Shown here: positions 25,523 through 33,037 of the stretch, piece by piece
Layout of the letters: the number at the start of each line of letters is the position of its first letter
How positions within the stretch are numbered: position 1 is the first letter of the stretch
NCBI GenBank assembly: GCA_028279875.1
Contig: JANQMU010000069.1
Location: forward strand, 1-40,646
From: Rhizobiaceae bacterium
Lineage (GTDB): Bacteria > Pseudomonadota > Alphaproteobacteria > Rhizobiales > Rhizobiaceae
DNA length: 40,646 nucleotides
Reading direction: 5' to 3'
The notes under the pieces: generated by a model
Databases searched by the model: none
Told to the model about the DNA's origin: nothing
What the model saw: only the letters and a program-made list of their open reading frames with translations
Translations under genes and position numbers: made by a program

Positions 25523-27550
25523 ATGAAACGCCAGCTGGAACGGCTGCTGCGCCCGCGCTCCATCGCCGTTATCGGCGGCGGGGCCTGGTGCGAAGCGGTC
25601 GTCGAACAGAATTTGAAGCTCGGATTTGACGGGGACATCTGGCCGGTCCATCCGACCCGGCGGGCTGTTGGCGGCCTTGACGCCTTCGCCGATCTTGCCG
25701 CACTGCCCGGTGTGCCCGACGCCGCTTTTGTCGGCGTCAACCGGCGCGCCACAATCGATATCGTTCGAACGCTGGATGAAATCGGCGCCGGCGGCGCGGT
25801 CTGTTTCGCAAGCGGCTTCAGCGAGAATGCTGGCGGCAGTGCGTTGCAAGCGCAGCTGCTTGCCGCGGCCGGCGAGATGACCGTGCTCGGCCCCAACTGC
25901 TACGGTTTCGTCAACTATCTCGACGGTGTGCTTCTGTGGCCCGATCAGCATGGCGGTGTGCCGGTCTGCGGCGGCGTTGCCATCGTCACCCAGTCTTCGA
26001 ATATTGCGATCAACCTGACCATGCAGCGGCGCGGCCTGCCGCTGGCCTACGTTGCAACCGTCGGAAATCAGGCTCAGATCGGTCTTGCACAAGTCGGTGC
26101 CGCCCTGCTTGAAGACGAACGGGTCCATGCGCTGGGGCTGCACATTGAGGGCATTGACGACCTTTCCGGCTTCCAGAACCTGGCCCGCATCGCCCGCGAA
26201 CGCAACAAGCCGGTCGTGGTCCTGAAAATCGGCAAATCGGCCGCAGGCCGCAAGGCGGCCCTCACCCATACCGCGGCTCTTGCCGGCTCTGATGCCGGCG
26301 CCGAGGCCCTATTCCGGCGTCTGGCGTTCGTCCAGGTCGATACCCTGCCGCAATTCGTCGAAACGCTGAAACTGCTTTACGTGACCGGCACGCTCGCCAA
26401 TCCATGCATCGCCTCGATGAGTTGCTCTGGCGGCGAGGCCGGGCTTGTCGCTGATCTGGCCGACCGGCATGGGCTGACCTTTCCGCCGTTGTCTGAATCG
26501 CAGAAAGAGCGCTTGCAGGCCATTCTTGGGCCACTGGTTTCACCGGCCAATCCGCTCGACTACCACACCCGGATCTGGCGTGACCGCGGGGCGCTGACCG
26601 AGACTTACTCAACCATGATGACTCCATCCGTTGCCATGTCGCTGGTGATTGCGGACTTTCCGCGAACCGACCGCTGCGATAGAGCGGACTGGGCACCGGT
26701 GATCGATGCCTGTCTGGCGGCCAAGGCCAGTACCGGAGGACATCTTGCCGTCGTCTCGTCCCTGCCCGAAAACATGCCTGAGGCCGTTTCCCGGCAGTTG
26801 ATCGATGGCGGCGTGGTTCCGCTGTGCGGGCTTGAAGATGCCTGCACCGCAATCGCCAAAGCCGCCTCGGCGAATTGCTGCGACAATCCGGCGCCGATCC
26901 TCTGGCGACCGGCGCCGGCATCCACGGTCACACTGAGTGAAGCCGGTTCGAAGGCGGAACTTGCCGAGTTCGGCATCCCGGTTCCACGATCCGCCATCGC
27001 CAAAACGCCATCGGACGCCGCCGCAGCGGCAAAGGCGCTCGGCTTTCCCGTTGCCCTCAAGGGCGACGGATTTGCCCATAAATCGGAAAACGGTGCGGTC
27101 CGTCTCAACCTGACATCACAGGAAGCCGTTCGTCTGGCGGCGGAAGCCATGCCGGTCGAACGGTTTTTGGTCGAAGAAATGATCGATGACGGCGTCGCTG
27201 AACTGCTGGTCGGGGTGTTGCGCGACGAAGCCCATGGCTTCGTCCTGACCCTTGCTGCCGGCGGCGTTCTGACCGAACTTCTGAAGGACAGGCAATCGCT
27301 TCTTTTGCCGGCGACCCGGGCGATGATCGACACGGCGTTGCGACAGTTGAGGATCGCGCCGCTGCTCGACGGCTACCGGGGCGCGCCGGGGGCTGATCGC
27401 GAAGGCGTCATCGACACAGCCCTGGCGCTTCAGGACTACGTCCTGCATCACGCCGATGCGCTGGAGGCCATGGAGATCAACCCGCTGATCTGCACGCCCA
27501 CATGCGCCGTCGCCGCCGACGCACTGATAACCAGAAAGGCAGACCCATGA
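25523..27550 (+). CDS. NDP-forming acyl-CoA synthetase (acetate-CoA ligase family), probable betaine-CoA ligase
   Basis: A 675-residue protein with the single-chain architecture of ADP-forming acyl-CoA synthetases. The order is an N-terminal CoA-binding Rossmann domain (RPRSIAVIGGGAWCEAVVEQ), succinyl-CoA-ligase-like domains with the phosphohistidine region KAALTHTAALAGSDAGAEAL, and a C-terminal ATP-grasp part (AAKALGFPVALKGDGFAHKS). It starts one base after the previous stop. By context it activates gamma-butyrobetaine, crotonobetaine or carnitine to the CoA thioester. Other CoA ligases of carnitine metabolism (CaiC) are AMP-forming, so this is a different enzyme solution. Confidence 0.88.
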   Translation: MKRQLERLLRPRSIAVIGGGAWCEAVVEQNLKLGFDGDIWPVHPTRRAVGGLDAFADLAALPGVPDAAFVGVNRRATIDIVRTLDEIGAGGAVCFASGFSENAGGSALQAQLLAAAGEMTVLGPNCYGFVNYLDGVLLWPDQHGGVPVCGGVAIVTQSSNIAINLTMQRRGLPLAYVATVGNQAQIGLAQVGAALLEDERVHALGLHIEGIDDLSGFQNLARIARERNKPVVVLKIGKSAAGRKAALTHTAALAGSDAGAEALFRRLAFVQVDTLPQFVETLKLLYVTGTLANPCIASMSCSGGEAGLVADLADRHGLTFPPLSESQKERLQAILGPLVSPANPLDYHTRIWRDRGALTETYSTMMTPSVAMSLVIADFPRTDRCDRADWAPVIDACLAAKASTGGHLAVVSSLPENMPEAVSRQLIDGGVVPLCGLEDACTAIAKAASANCCDNPAPILWRPAPASTVTLSEAGSKAELAEFGIPVPRSAIAKTPSDAAAAAKALGFPVALKGDGFAHKSENGAVRLNLTSQEAVRLAAEAMPVERFLVEEMIDDGVAELLVGVLRDEAHGFVLTLAAGGVLTELLKDRQSLLLPATRAMIDTALRQLRIAPLLDGYRGAPGADREGVIDTALALQDYVLHHADALEAMEINPLICTPTCAVAADALITRKADP

Positions 27551-28332
27551 GCGACACGCCCGTCAAGACCCGCCGCGAAGGCGGTATTCTGGAAGTCATC
27601 CTCGACAGGCCCAAGGCCAACGCCATCGATCTGGCGACCAGTCGCATCATGGGCGGCATTTTCGCCGAATTCCGCGACGATCCGGATATGCGCGTCGCCA
27701 TCATTACCGGCGCCGGCGAGAAATTCTTCTGTCCCGGCTGGGATCTGAAGGCGGCGGCCGGCGGCGATGCGGTCGACGGAGATTATGGCGTCGGCGGGTT
27801 CGGCGGCCTGCAGGAGCTGCCTGATCTCAACAAACCCGTCATTGCTGCGGTCAACGGCATCTGCTGCGGCGGCGGGCTGGAACTGGCCCTGTCCTGCGAC
27901 ATGATCCTGGCGGCAGAGCATGCCAGTTTCGCCCTGCCCGAGATCCGCTCCGGAACCATTGCCGATGCCGCCTCGATCAAGCTGCCGAAACGCATTCCCT
28001 ATCACATTGCCATGGAGATGCTTCTAACCGGCCGCTGGCTCGATGCCGAAGAGGCGCATCGCTGGGGCCTGGTCAACCGCATCCTACCGGCAGACGGGCT
28101 GATGGATGAAGCCCGGAGCCTTGCCGGACTACTGGAAAGCGGCCCGCCATTGGTCTTCGCCGCCATCAAGGAAGTTGTCCGGGAAGCCGAAGCCATGAAG
28201 TTTCAGGATACGCTCGATAGTGTCACGGGCCGCACCTTCGCCACCGTCGACCGGCTCTACGGTTCGCAAGACCTGCTGGAGGGATTCAGGGCTTTCGCGG
28301 AAAAGCGCGAGCCGGTCTGGAAAGGCAAATAG
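27547..28332 (+). CDS. caiD: Crotonobetainyl-CoA hydratase (CaiD)
   Basis: A 261-residue crotonase, the same length as Escherichia coli CaiD and similar along its whole length from memory. Shared features are LDRPKANAID, VAIITGAGEKFF, GWDLKAAA, NKPVIAAVNG, GGLELALSCDMI and the C-terminal FAEKREPVWKGK. It hydrates crotonobetainyl-CoA to L-carnitinyl-CoA. ATG 27547 overlaps the previous stop by four bases, completing five coupled genes. The CCGGG of the GICCGGGLE oxyanion loop has two unusual cysteines. No terminator is visible behind it. Confidence 0.92.
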   Translation: MSDTPVKTRREGGILEVILDRPKANAIDLATSRIMGGIFAEFRDDPDMRVAIITGAGEKFFCPGWDLKAAAGGDAVDGDYGVGGFGGLQELPDLNKPVIAAVNGICCGGGLELALSCDMILAAEHASFALPEIRSGTIADAASIKLPKRIPYHIAMEMLLTGRWLDAEEAHRWGLVNRILPADGLMDEARSLAGLLESGPPLVFAAIKEVVREAEAMKFQDTLDSVTGRTFATVDRLYGSQDLLEGFRAFAEKREPVWKGK

Positions 28333-28359
28333 GGCTCCCCGCCGCATCCGCAGCGCGAA

Positions 28360-29313
28360 ATGCCTTTGACCGCCGAACCAATTGCGGTCAGGATCATGCT
28401 TTATGATTCCCCGGCGGAGCCATCATTGACAAACAGACTTTCGATCCTCGACATCCTTGTCGGGCTCTGCGTCGCTCTGGTCTGGGGCACGGGCGTTGTC
28501 TTCGCCAAGGCCGCAATCGCTGAATTTCCTCCCATTCTCCTGATGGCCTTCCGCTTTCTGGTGACTGCGCTGGCGCTGGTCTGGTTCGTGCGCCCGCCGG
28601 TAAAGCAATTCTCGAACTTCTTCTGGATCGCGCTGATCGCGTCGACGATCCAATACAGCCTGACCTTCACCGGTCTTAAATGGCTGGATGTCTCGGTGGC
28701 CGCATTGGTGGTGCAACTCGAGGTGCCGTTTCTGGTGCTTCTCGGCGCCCTGATCCTGCGGGAACGTCCCGGGATGCGAAAATGGGCCGGCATCGTTCTG
28801 GCTTTTGTCGGGGTGGGATTGATCGCAGGAGAGCCACGGCTCGGTTCGGCCTGGTTCGCCCTCACCCTCGTCGTGAGCGGCGCCTTCTCCTGGGCGGTCG
28901 GACAGGTCATGGTCAGGCGCCTGAAAAGCGTTGACGGGCTGACGGTCACTGCCTGGGTCGCGGTCTTTGCAACACCACAGCTCTTCGTCATGTCCTTCCT
29001 GTTCGAACAGGGCCAGGTGCAGGCGATCCGAAACTCCGATTGGATCGTCTGGACTTCCGTCGTCTATATGGGCCTTATTATGACGGCCCTTGGCTACGGA
29101 CTCTGGTATTCGCTGGTTCGCAAGCACCCTGTCAGCCTCGTCGCGCCGTTTTTGCTGATGCTTCCGGTTTTCTCTGTCCTCGGCGGTCTTATCTTCCTTG
29201 GAGAAAAACTCACGCCGCAAATCGCCATTGGCGGCGCGGTGGTGATTGCCGGCGTGTCCTTCATTCTTCTGGAGCGCGCGCCGAAAGCTCCGGCGACTTC
29301 GGGTGAGGCGTAG
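28360..29313 (+). CDS. EamA/DMT family transporter
   Basis: A 317-residue membrane protein with ten hydrophobic segments in two EamA repeats. VGLCVALVWGTGVVFAKAAI opens the first and SGAFSWAVGQVMVRRLK lies in the second. Relatives export amino acids or metabolites, and the substrate is not evident. The start is uncertain: ATG 28360 is the longest and ATG 28396 is possible; neither has a clear ribosome site. The 3' end overlaps the convergent gene by 53 bases. Confidence 0.85.
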   Translation: MPLTAEPIAVRIMLYDSPAEPSLTNRLSILDILVGLCVALVWGTGVVFAKAAIAEFPPILLMAFRFLVTALALVWFVRPPVKQFSNFFWIALIASTIQYSLTFTGLKWLDVSVAALVVQLEVPFLVLLGALILRERPGMRKWAGIVLAFVGVGLIAGEPRLGSAWFALTLVVSGAFSWAVGQVMVRRLKSVDGLTVTAWVAVFATPQLFVMSFLFEQGQVQAIRNSDWIVWTSVVYMGLIMTALGYGLWYSLVRKHPVSLVAPFLLMLPVFSVLGGLIFLGEKLTPQIAIGGAVVIAGVSFILLERAPKAPATSGEA

Positions 29314-29818
29314 AACAAAGCTGCCCCGAAACCGCCATTTGTTCTGAAAGCCGGTCGACCTCCAAGGCCAGCAGGATCCGCATGACATGGCTCACCGGCA
29401 TGCCGCAGGCCAACGTCCGGGCGCGGCGGCGCAGCCCGCCAAGATCGATGCGGTCAAACATCTCGAACAGCAGCAATCCGTGCTCGACGAGATCGGGCCG
29501 ATGGTCGAGCAGTTCGGACACCGCCAGCAGGGTTTCGCCATAGAGCTCCGCCGCGTTGTCGTCCGTTTCAACGATCAGCCTGAGAACTAGGGCCAGATGG
29601 GCTGCGCCATGGGCACGGCCGATACGGCGCAGCGTTGCCGGCGAGAAGCATTCCCGCGGGTCGCGCGTGGAATGGTAGCGACGGGAGCCGTCGAAGAGCT
29701 TGACGCCGCACTGGCGCGCCACCCGATGGATGTCGCAGCTTTGCCGGGGCCGGCCTGATTTCGGGTCATTATCACCCGCCGGTTCAACCGTTTTGCCGTT
29801 CGTCTTGGTTCTGGACAT
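29261..29818 (-). CDS. Hypothetical protein, possible DNA-binding or regulatory
   Basis: About 185 residues, not recognised. The N-terminal 35 residues are polar and disordered-looking. The central part (ATLRRIGRAHGAAHLALVLRL) and following helices (LYGETLLAVSELL, LLLFEMFDRIDLGGLRRRA) form an all-helical domain with regularly spaced hydrophobics. ATG at 29818 (MSRTKTNGK) is chosen, because the longer open frame runs into the divergent gap. It overlaps the EamA gene end by 53 bases on the opposite strand. It sits next to the immunity-like module and shares its unfamiliar character. Confidence 0.5.
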   Translation of the reverse strand: MSRTKTNGKTVEPAGDNDPKSGRPRQSCDIHRVARQCGVKLFDGSRRYHSTRDPRECFSPATLRRIGRAHGAAHLALVLRLIVETDDNAAELYGETLLAVSELLDHRPDLVEHGLLLFEMFDRIDLGGLRRRARTLACGMPVSHVMRILLALEVDRLSEQMAVSGQLCSTPHPKSPELSARAPEE

Positions 29819-29885
29819 CGGCCTCCTCGGACTCGTTGGCTGTTCCCGCGTCGGACATGGCGGGTGCACGACGCATTGCGGAAAA

Positions 29886-29904
29886 CCCGCCCGGAACCGG
29901 CGGG
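29886..29904. repeat. GC-rich hairpin in the divergent gap
   Basis: CCCGCCCGG and CCGGCGGG are separated by AA, giving an eight-base-pair stem with one bulged C. It lies between the divergent genes at 29818 and 30020, upstream of both. It has no T-run on either side, so it is not a terminator; a transcript or DNA structural element is possible. Confidence 0.4.
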
Positions 29905-29955
29905 CCTGATGAATGGGCGTTACAAAATTTGAAACCTGTTGCCGCCATGCGCCCG

Positions 29956-29998
29956 CAATTGACCGACAGAAATGAGGGCATCCGCATTCGGTCAATTG
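29956..29998. repeat. Perfect 11-bp inverted repeat upstream of a membrane-anchored gene
   Basis: CAATTGACCGA (29956-29966) and its exact reverse complement TCGGTCAATTG (29988-29998) are separated by 21 bases. Each arm includes the palindrome CAATTG. The arm centres are 32 bp apart, about three helical turns, and the right arm ends 21 bases before the ATG at 30020. This fits a pair of operator sites in opposite orientation, or a cruciform. The binding protein is unknown. Confidence 0.65.
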
Positions 29999-30019
29999 TA
30001 ATTGGGGTTGATACTGAAA

Positions 30020-31123
30020 ATGTCTTTTACTCGCTCTATTCTGCGGCGTCGGTTCTTTGCCGCCGTGGCTCCGCTCCTGGCATTGACGGCCAGCCTGGAA
30101 CCCGCCATCGCCCAACATCTGGGCGCGGCACCGACGGAAGCGCTGATCAACACCCTTCCGCTCGGCGCCGGGGATGGCATTGCCACGATCGACGTGATCG
30201 CCATTGTGTTCGCGCTCGTTGCCGCCCTTCTGCTTTACTGGGTCCACGCCATTCGTCGCAGGGCTGCACTTCCCGCCCCCGGTACACTAGCCATGGCGTC
30301 CGCTGCCCCGCAAATCGAAGCGAGCCGGTCAAACATCGCGCAGTTGATCGAACGCATTCGGACCGCCGAGCGCCCCGATCCGGGCGGCCTGCTTCTCAAT
30401 GGCGGCAAGCTCCTGGAATCGGACGATGAGGCACGCCGACTGGTCGGTGTTGTCGCCCTCGAAACGGTCGCTCTCGGCCCTGATCTGCCGCTTGCCGCCG
30501 CCGCTATCGACCAGCTGGCCGGTCACATGCAGAAGAGATTCCGGCACAGCCATGAGGGCGAGGAATGCGCGGCCACCGCCGAGGCCCTGTGCAACGCCGG
30601 GATGAAGGGCCGCCGCTGCGATCGGACGCTGACCTTTTCTGCCAGACCAAGTGTCCAGCAGAACGACAACGGCGAGGCCGCCGGGACGGAGCCGCTCTGG
30701 AGGCTGGTCGGCGGTGTCAAACTCAGCCGCTATATCGGCGGACGCATTGAAGGCGAAGTCATCAGCACGGGTCCGGGAAACAATGGCGCCGTCTGGTGCA
30801 ACGGCGTCCGGCTGGTCGATTGCACGGTCATCGACGACGCCTTTGGCACGTCCTGCGTGCTCACAGGCTGCCATGTCCTGCGCTACGATCCCGAACGTCC
30901 GCTGGTCAATCAGTTTGTCCATTGTGACTTTTCCGGATGCATGATCAGCCAGGCCACCCATCTGGCCGATCTGCGGGATCACGGGTGCTGGTATGCTCCG
31001 AACGATCCACCCCAGGGTGATCAGCCGGTCAAATGGACCGCTTTTTTTCATCAGGACGACCCCGGCGCGCAGCCCGCATGGGGCCCTTCGCCTTCGCAGG
31101 TCAACGGTGTAACGCACCACTAG
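30020..31123 (+). CDS. Hypothetical membrane-anchored protein with pentapeptide-like C-terminal region
   Basis: A 367-residue protein, family not recognised. It begins with a basic stretch and hydrophobic signal-like segment (RRRFFAAVAPLLALTASLEPAIAQ, read in parts), then a second membrane segment near residues 54-74 (IDVIAIVFALVAALLLYWV) and an arginine-rich cytoplasmic edge. Residues 100-200 look helical. From about 230 the regular pattern LSRYIGGRIEGEVIS, CNGVRLVDCTVIDD, SCVLTGCHVL, NQFVHCDFSGCMIS resembles a pentapeptide-repeat beta helix. ATG 30020 is chosen over an upstream TTG (30002). Confidence 0.6.
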   Translation: MSFTRSILRRRFFAAVAPLLALTASLEPAIAQHLGAAPTEALINTLPLGAGDGIATIDVIAIVFALVAALLLYWVHAIRRRAALPAPGTLAMASAAPQIEASRSNIAQLIERIRTAERPDPGGLLLNGGKLLESDDEARRLVGVVALETVALGPDLPLAAAAIDQLAGHMQKRFRHSHEGEECAATAEALCNAGMKGRRCDRTLTFSARPSVQQNDNGEAAGTEPLWRLVGGVKLSRYIGGRIEGEVISTGPGNNGAVWCNGVRLVDCTVIDDAFGTSCVLTGCHVLRYDPERPLVNQFVHCDFSGCMISQATHLADLRDHGCWYAPNDPPQGDQPVKWTAFFHQDDPGAQPAWGPSPSQVNGVTHH

Positions 31124-31179
31124 CGATCTCCGTTTCGCGGGCCGCACATGATGCCCGCCTGTGCCGGGAACTGCTGACT

Positions 31180-31647
31180 TCAGGAGAGACACGGGCGGGG
31201 TTCGCGATCGAGACGGACCACCGCCGGCCTTTGCCGGTCCGCTGGCAACAGGCCGAGCCGTTTGGCCGCCTCACGGCGACTGCAGCCACCAATCAGCAGT
31301 TTTGTGTATTCCGGTTCGAGATCGGGCGGCACCGCGAAGCCGCGTCGCGCCGCCTTATAGGCCGCAATATGCCCGTTTCGGACCGCAGGTTTGCGGGGTT
31401 TGAGTTGGGGTGGCGGATCATAGGCGCACCTGCCCTTGCGCACACCGTGACGGCTGGCAAGCTTGCGAATGTAATTTTCCTGAACACCGAAACGCTCAGC
31501 GAGGCTCCGCGTCTCGATGCCCCCGGCATACAATTCGAGAATCTGTGCCTGCGCCTCGCGGGTGATCGCCAGCCGTCTGTCGATCCGGTTGTGCATCGGC
31601 GACGTTTCGTCCGCGACGGTGTTTTGCTGTGGGGTGCAAGGGGGCAT
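31180..31647 (-). CDS. Small helix-turn-helix protein, partner of the immunity-like switch
   Basis: A 155-residue protein. Residues 26-65 form a clear helix-turn-helix (AQAQILELYAGGIETRSLAE, then RFGVQENYIRKLASRHGV), as in resolvase-type or phage small-terminase-like DNA-binding domains. A second one (TKLLIGGCSRREAAKRLGL) lies near residues 115-133. GCAGGAG lies five to six bases before the ATG. It is the second gene of a leftward pair that diverges from the XRE-S24 repressor, so a Cro-like or early-regulator role is possible. No family is named with confidence. Confidence 0.6.
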   Translation of the reverse strand: MPPCTPQQNTVADETSPMHNRIDRRLAITREAQAQILELYAGGIETRSLAERFGVQENYIRKLASRHGVRKGRCAYDPPPQLKPRKPAVRNGHIAAYKAARRGFAVPPDLEPEYTKLLIGGCSRREAAKRLGLLPADRQRPAVVRLDREPRPCLS

Positions 31648-31710
31648 GAAGACTCCTGCAGTCTTGAATTCGAGGCATTCCGGCGGTCGCCGCGTGATTG
31701 AAACTGTCTC

Positions 31711-32040
31711 CTATCCGGGTGGCTCGTCGCCGTCGGCGGTCTCCGCGTCGAGGATCGAAACCCACGGAACCGACACGGTCTTGTAGCCCCACATCTCGCC
31801 GACACCGCTGGATTTCGGATCGCCGAAATCGACGACCTGGCGCCAACTGCGCTTGAGCCCGAGCAGCGGTGCAACCGGCTGTTCCCGCGCCGTTGTATCG
31901 ATGCTCTTGGTGTCCTTTGTTCTTGTTTTGTTCTCTTTGAAAAAACACAATATGACCGCCGAGTCCATGTCCTCCGGCGCTTCGCCAGACCGACACTTTG
32001 TTTGTTGGGGTTCACTCGTGCTCACGGAGGGATCGGGCAT
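31711..32040 (-). CDS. Small hypothetical protein divergent from the XRE-S24 repressor
   Basis: About 109 residues from ATG 32040, which has GAGGTG six bases upstream. A longer frame to 32145 would overlap all operator elements and is rejected. The sequence is polar at the N-terminus, then FFKENKTRTKDTK and a C-terminal part rich in tryptophan and valine (SWRQVVDFGDPK, KTVSVPWVSIL). No known domain is recognised. It is first in a leftward pair with the helix-turn-helix gene and has a promoter under probable repressor control. Confidence 0.5.
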   Translation of the reverse strand: MPDPSVSTSEPQQTKCRSGEAPEDMDSAVILCFFKENKTRTKDTKSIDTTAREQPVAPLLGLKRSWRQVVDFGDPKSSGVGEMWGYKTVSVPWVSILDAETADGDEPPG

Positions 32041-32082
32041 TCTATACACCTCGGTTTCGGCGCCAGGATCAGGAGATTTGCC

Positions 32083-32146
32083 AAGTATGTCGTTTTGGTA
32101 TAAATAGTCAAGATGGTATATACCGCTTTGGCCTAAATATACCAAA
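32083..32146. promoter_or_regulatory. Three-part operator/promoter region of an immunity-like switch
   Basis: Three GGTATA elements lie about 22 bp apart: GGTATA at 32097-32102, the perfect palindrome GGTATATACC at 32115-32124, and the inverted TATACC at 32138-32143. The outer two extend into mirrored TTTGGTATA and TATACCAAA. On the minus strand a -35 TTGACT (32106-32111) and -10 ATACTT (32083-32088) are 17 bases apart, with the first element in the spacer. TTGGCCTA is also directly repeated at 32128 and 32147. The layout resembles temperate-phage operators. Confidence 0.65.
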
Positions 32147-32185
32147 TTGGCCTACTGCATGATCCAACGCTTTGAATTCGGGGAT

Positions 32186-33019
32186 ATGATGAGCATGATA
32201 AGAACGCTACGGGAGGCCCGTGGACTGACGCAAGCCCAGCTGGCCGAACTGGCGGCCACGTCCCAGCCGCAGATCCGCCGCCTTGAAGCGGGTGAACGAC
32301 AATTGAGCAAGGAATGGGCGCAACGCCTCGCGCCGCATCTCGGCGTCGCGGCCGCGCAGCTCATGTTCGGCGAGGATTCCGACCTCCGCTTCCCTTCCGG
32401 GGAGGCCGCCCTCCCCGCACCCGGCTCGCGGCAATCCACCCACCCGGCACCGCCGGCCGAAACGCCTGTCGGATACAGCGAAAAGAAATCCGCCAGCACC
32501 GGCGGAATTCGAGTTGCATCCGGTATGCACATGCAATCAAATGGTGATCGGTCGCAGGGTGAGCGCCCGGCAACGGGCCTGTCGCCGGCCAATGCGCGTC
32601 TCGGCGATACGCTGCCCGATCCGAGCGTGAAAATCCCGGTTTATGGTCAGGCCGTTGGTGGAATCGATGGTGAATTCGTGATGAATGGCGACAGGCTCGA
32701 AGATGTTTTTGCTCCGCCAAGCCTGTCTTCGGTCGCCGAGGCCTATGCCGTTTACGTGGCCGGCGAATCCATGGAACCGCGCTATTTCGACGGCGAAATC
32801 GTCTTTGTCAATCCGATGAAGCGTGTCCGGCGCGGGGATTTTGTCGTTGCCCAGATCCAGGCGGAGGAGCACGGCCCCAAGCTCGCCTATGTCAAGCGGT
32901 TCGTGCGCTGGAATGCCCAGGTTCTGGTTTTGTCGCAGTACAATCCCGAAAAGGAGCTGCATTTCGCCGCCTCGCAGGTGGTCTCCGTCCACTTGGTTGT
33001 GATGGGCGGGGCGGTCTGA
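32186..33019 (+). CDS. XRE family repressor with S24 (LexA-like) self-cleavage domain
   Basis: A 277-residue protein from ATG 32186 (nearby ATGs at 32189 and 32195; GGGGA upstream fits all three). Residues 4-60 are an XRE helix-turn-helix (REARGLTQAQLAELAATSQP). Residues 75-155 form a long polar linker. Residues 160-277 are an S24 peptidase domain with nucleophile S195 in VAGESMEPRYFDGE and general base K237 in LAYVKRF. A likely cleavage region is VYGQAVGGIDG. Such proteins are inactivated by self-cleavage after DNA damage or another signal. It diverges from two small genes and probably represses them and itself. Confidence 0.88.
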   Translation: MMSMIRTLREARGLTQAQLAELAATSQPQIRRLEAGERQLSKEWAQRLAPHLGVAAAQLMFGEDSDLRFPSGEAALPAPGSRQSTHPAPPAETPVGYSEKKSASTGGIRVASGMHMQSNGDRSQGERPATGLSPANARLGDTLPDPSVKIPVYGQAVGGIDGEFVMNGDRLEDVFAPPSLSSVAEAYAVYVAGESMEPRYFDGEIVFVNPMKRVRRGDFVVAQIQAEEHGPKLAYVKRFVRWNAQVLVLSQYNPEKELHFAASQVVSVHLVVMGGAV

Positions 33020-33037
33020 GATCAGAGACCTCGGGAA

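Noticed and set aside
29819..30247. Upstream extension of the 29261-29818 gene
   Set aside because: It would overlap the gene starting at 30020 on the other strand and its regulatory repeats; ATG 29818 gives a plausible N-terminus.
32041..32145. Upstream extension of the 31711-32040 gene
   Set aside because: The extended frame covers the promoter and all three operator elements, and the inner ATG has a good ribosome site.
29261..33019. Complete prophage or integrative element
   Set aside because: No integrase, attachment-site repeat, terminase, capsid or tail gene was seen in or next to this stretch.
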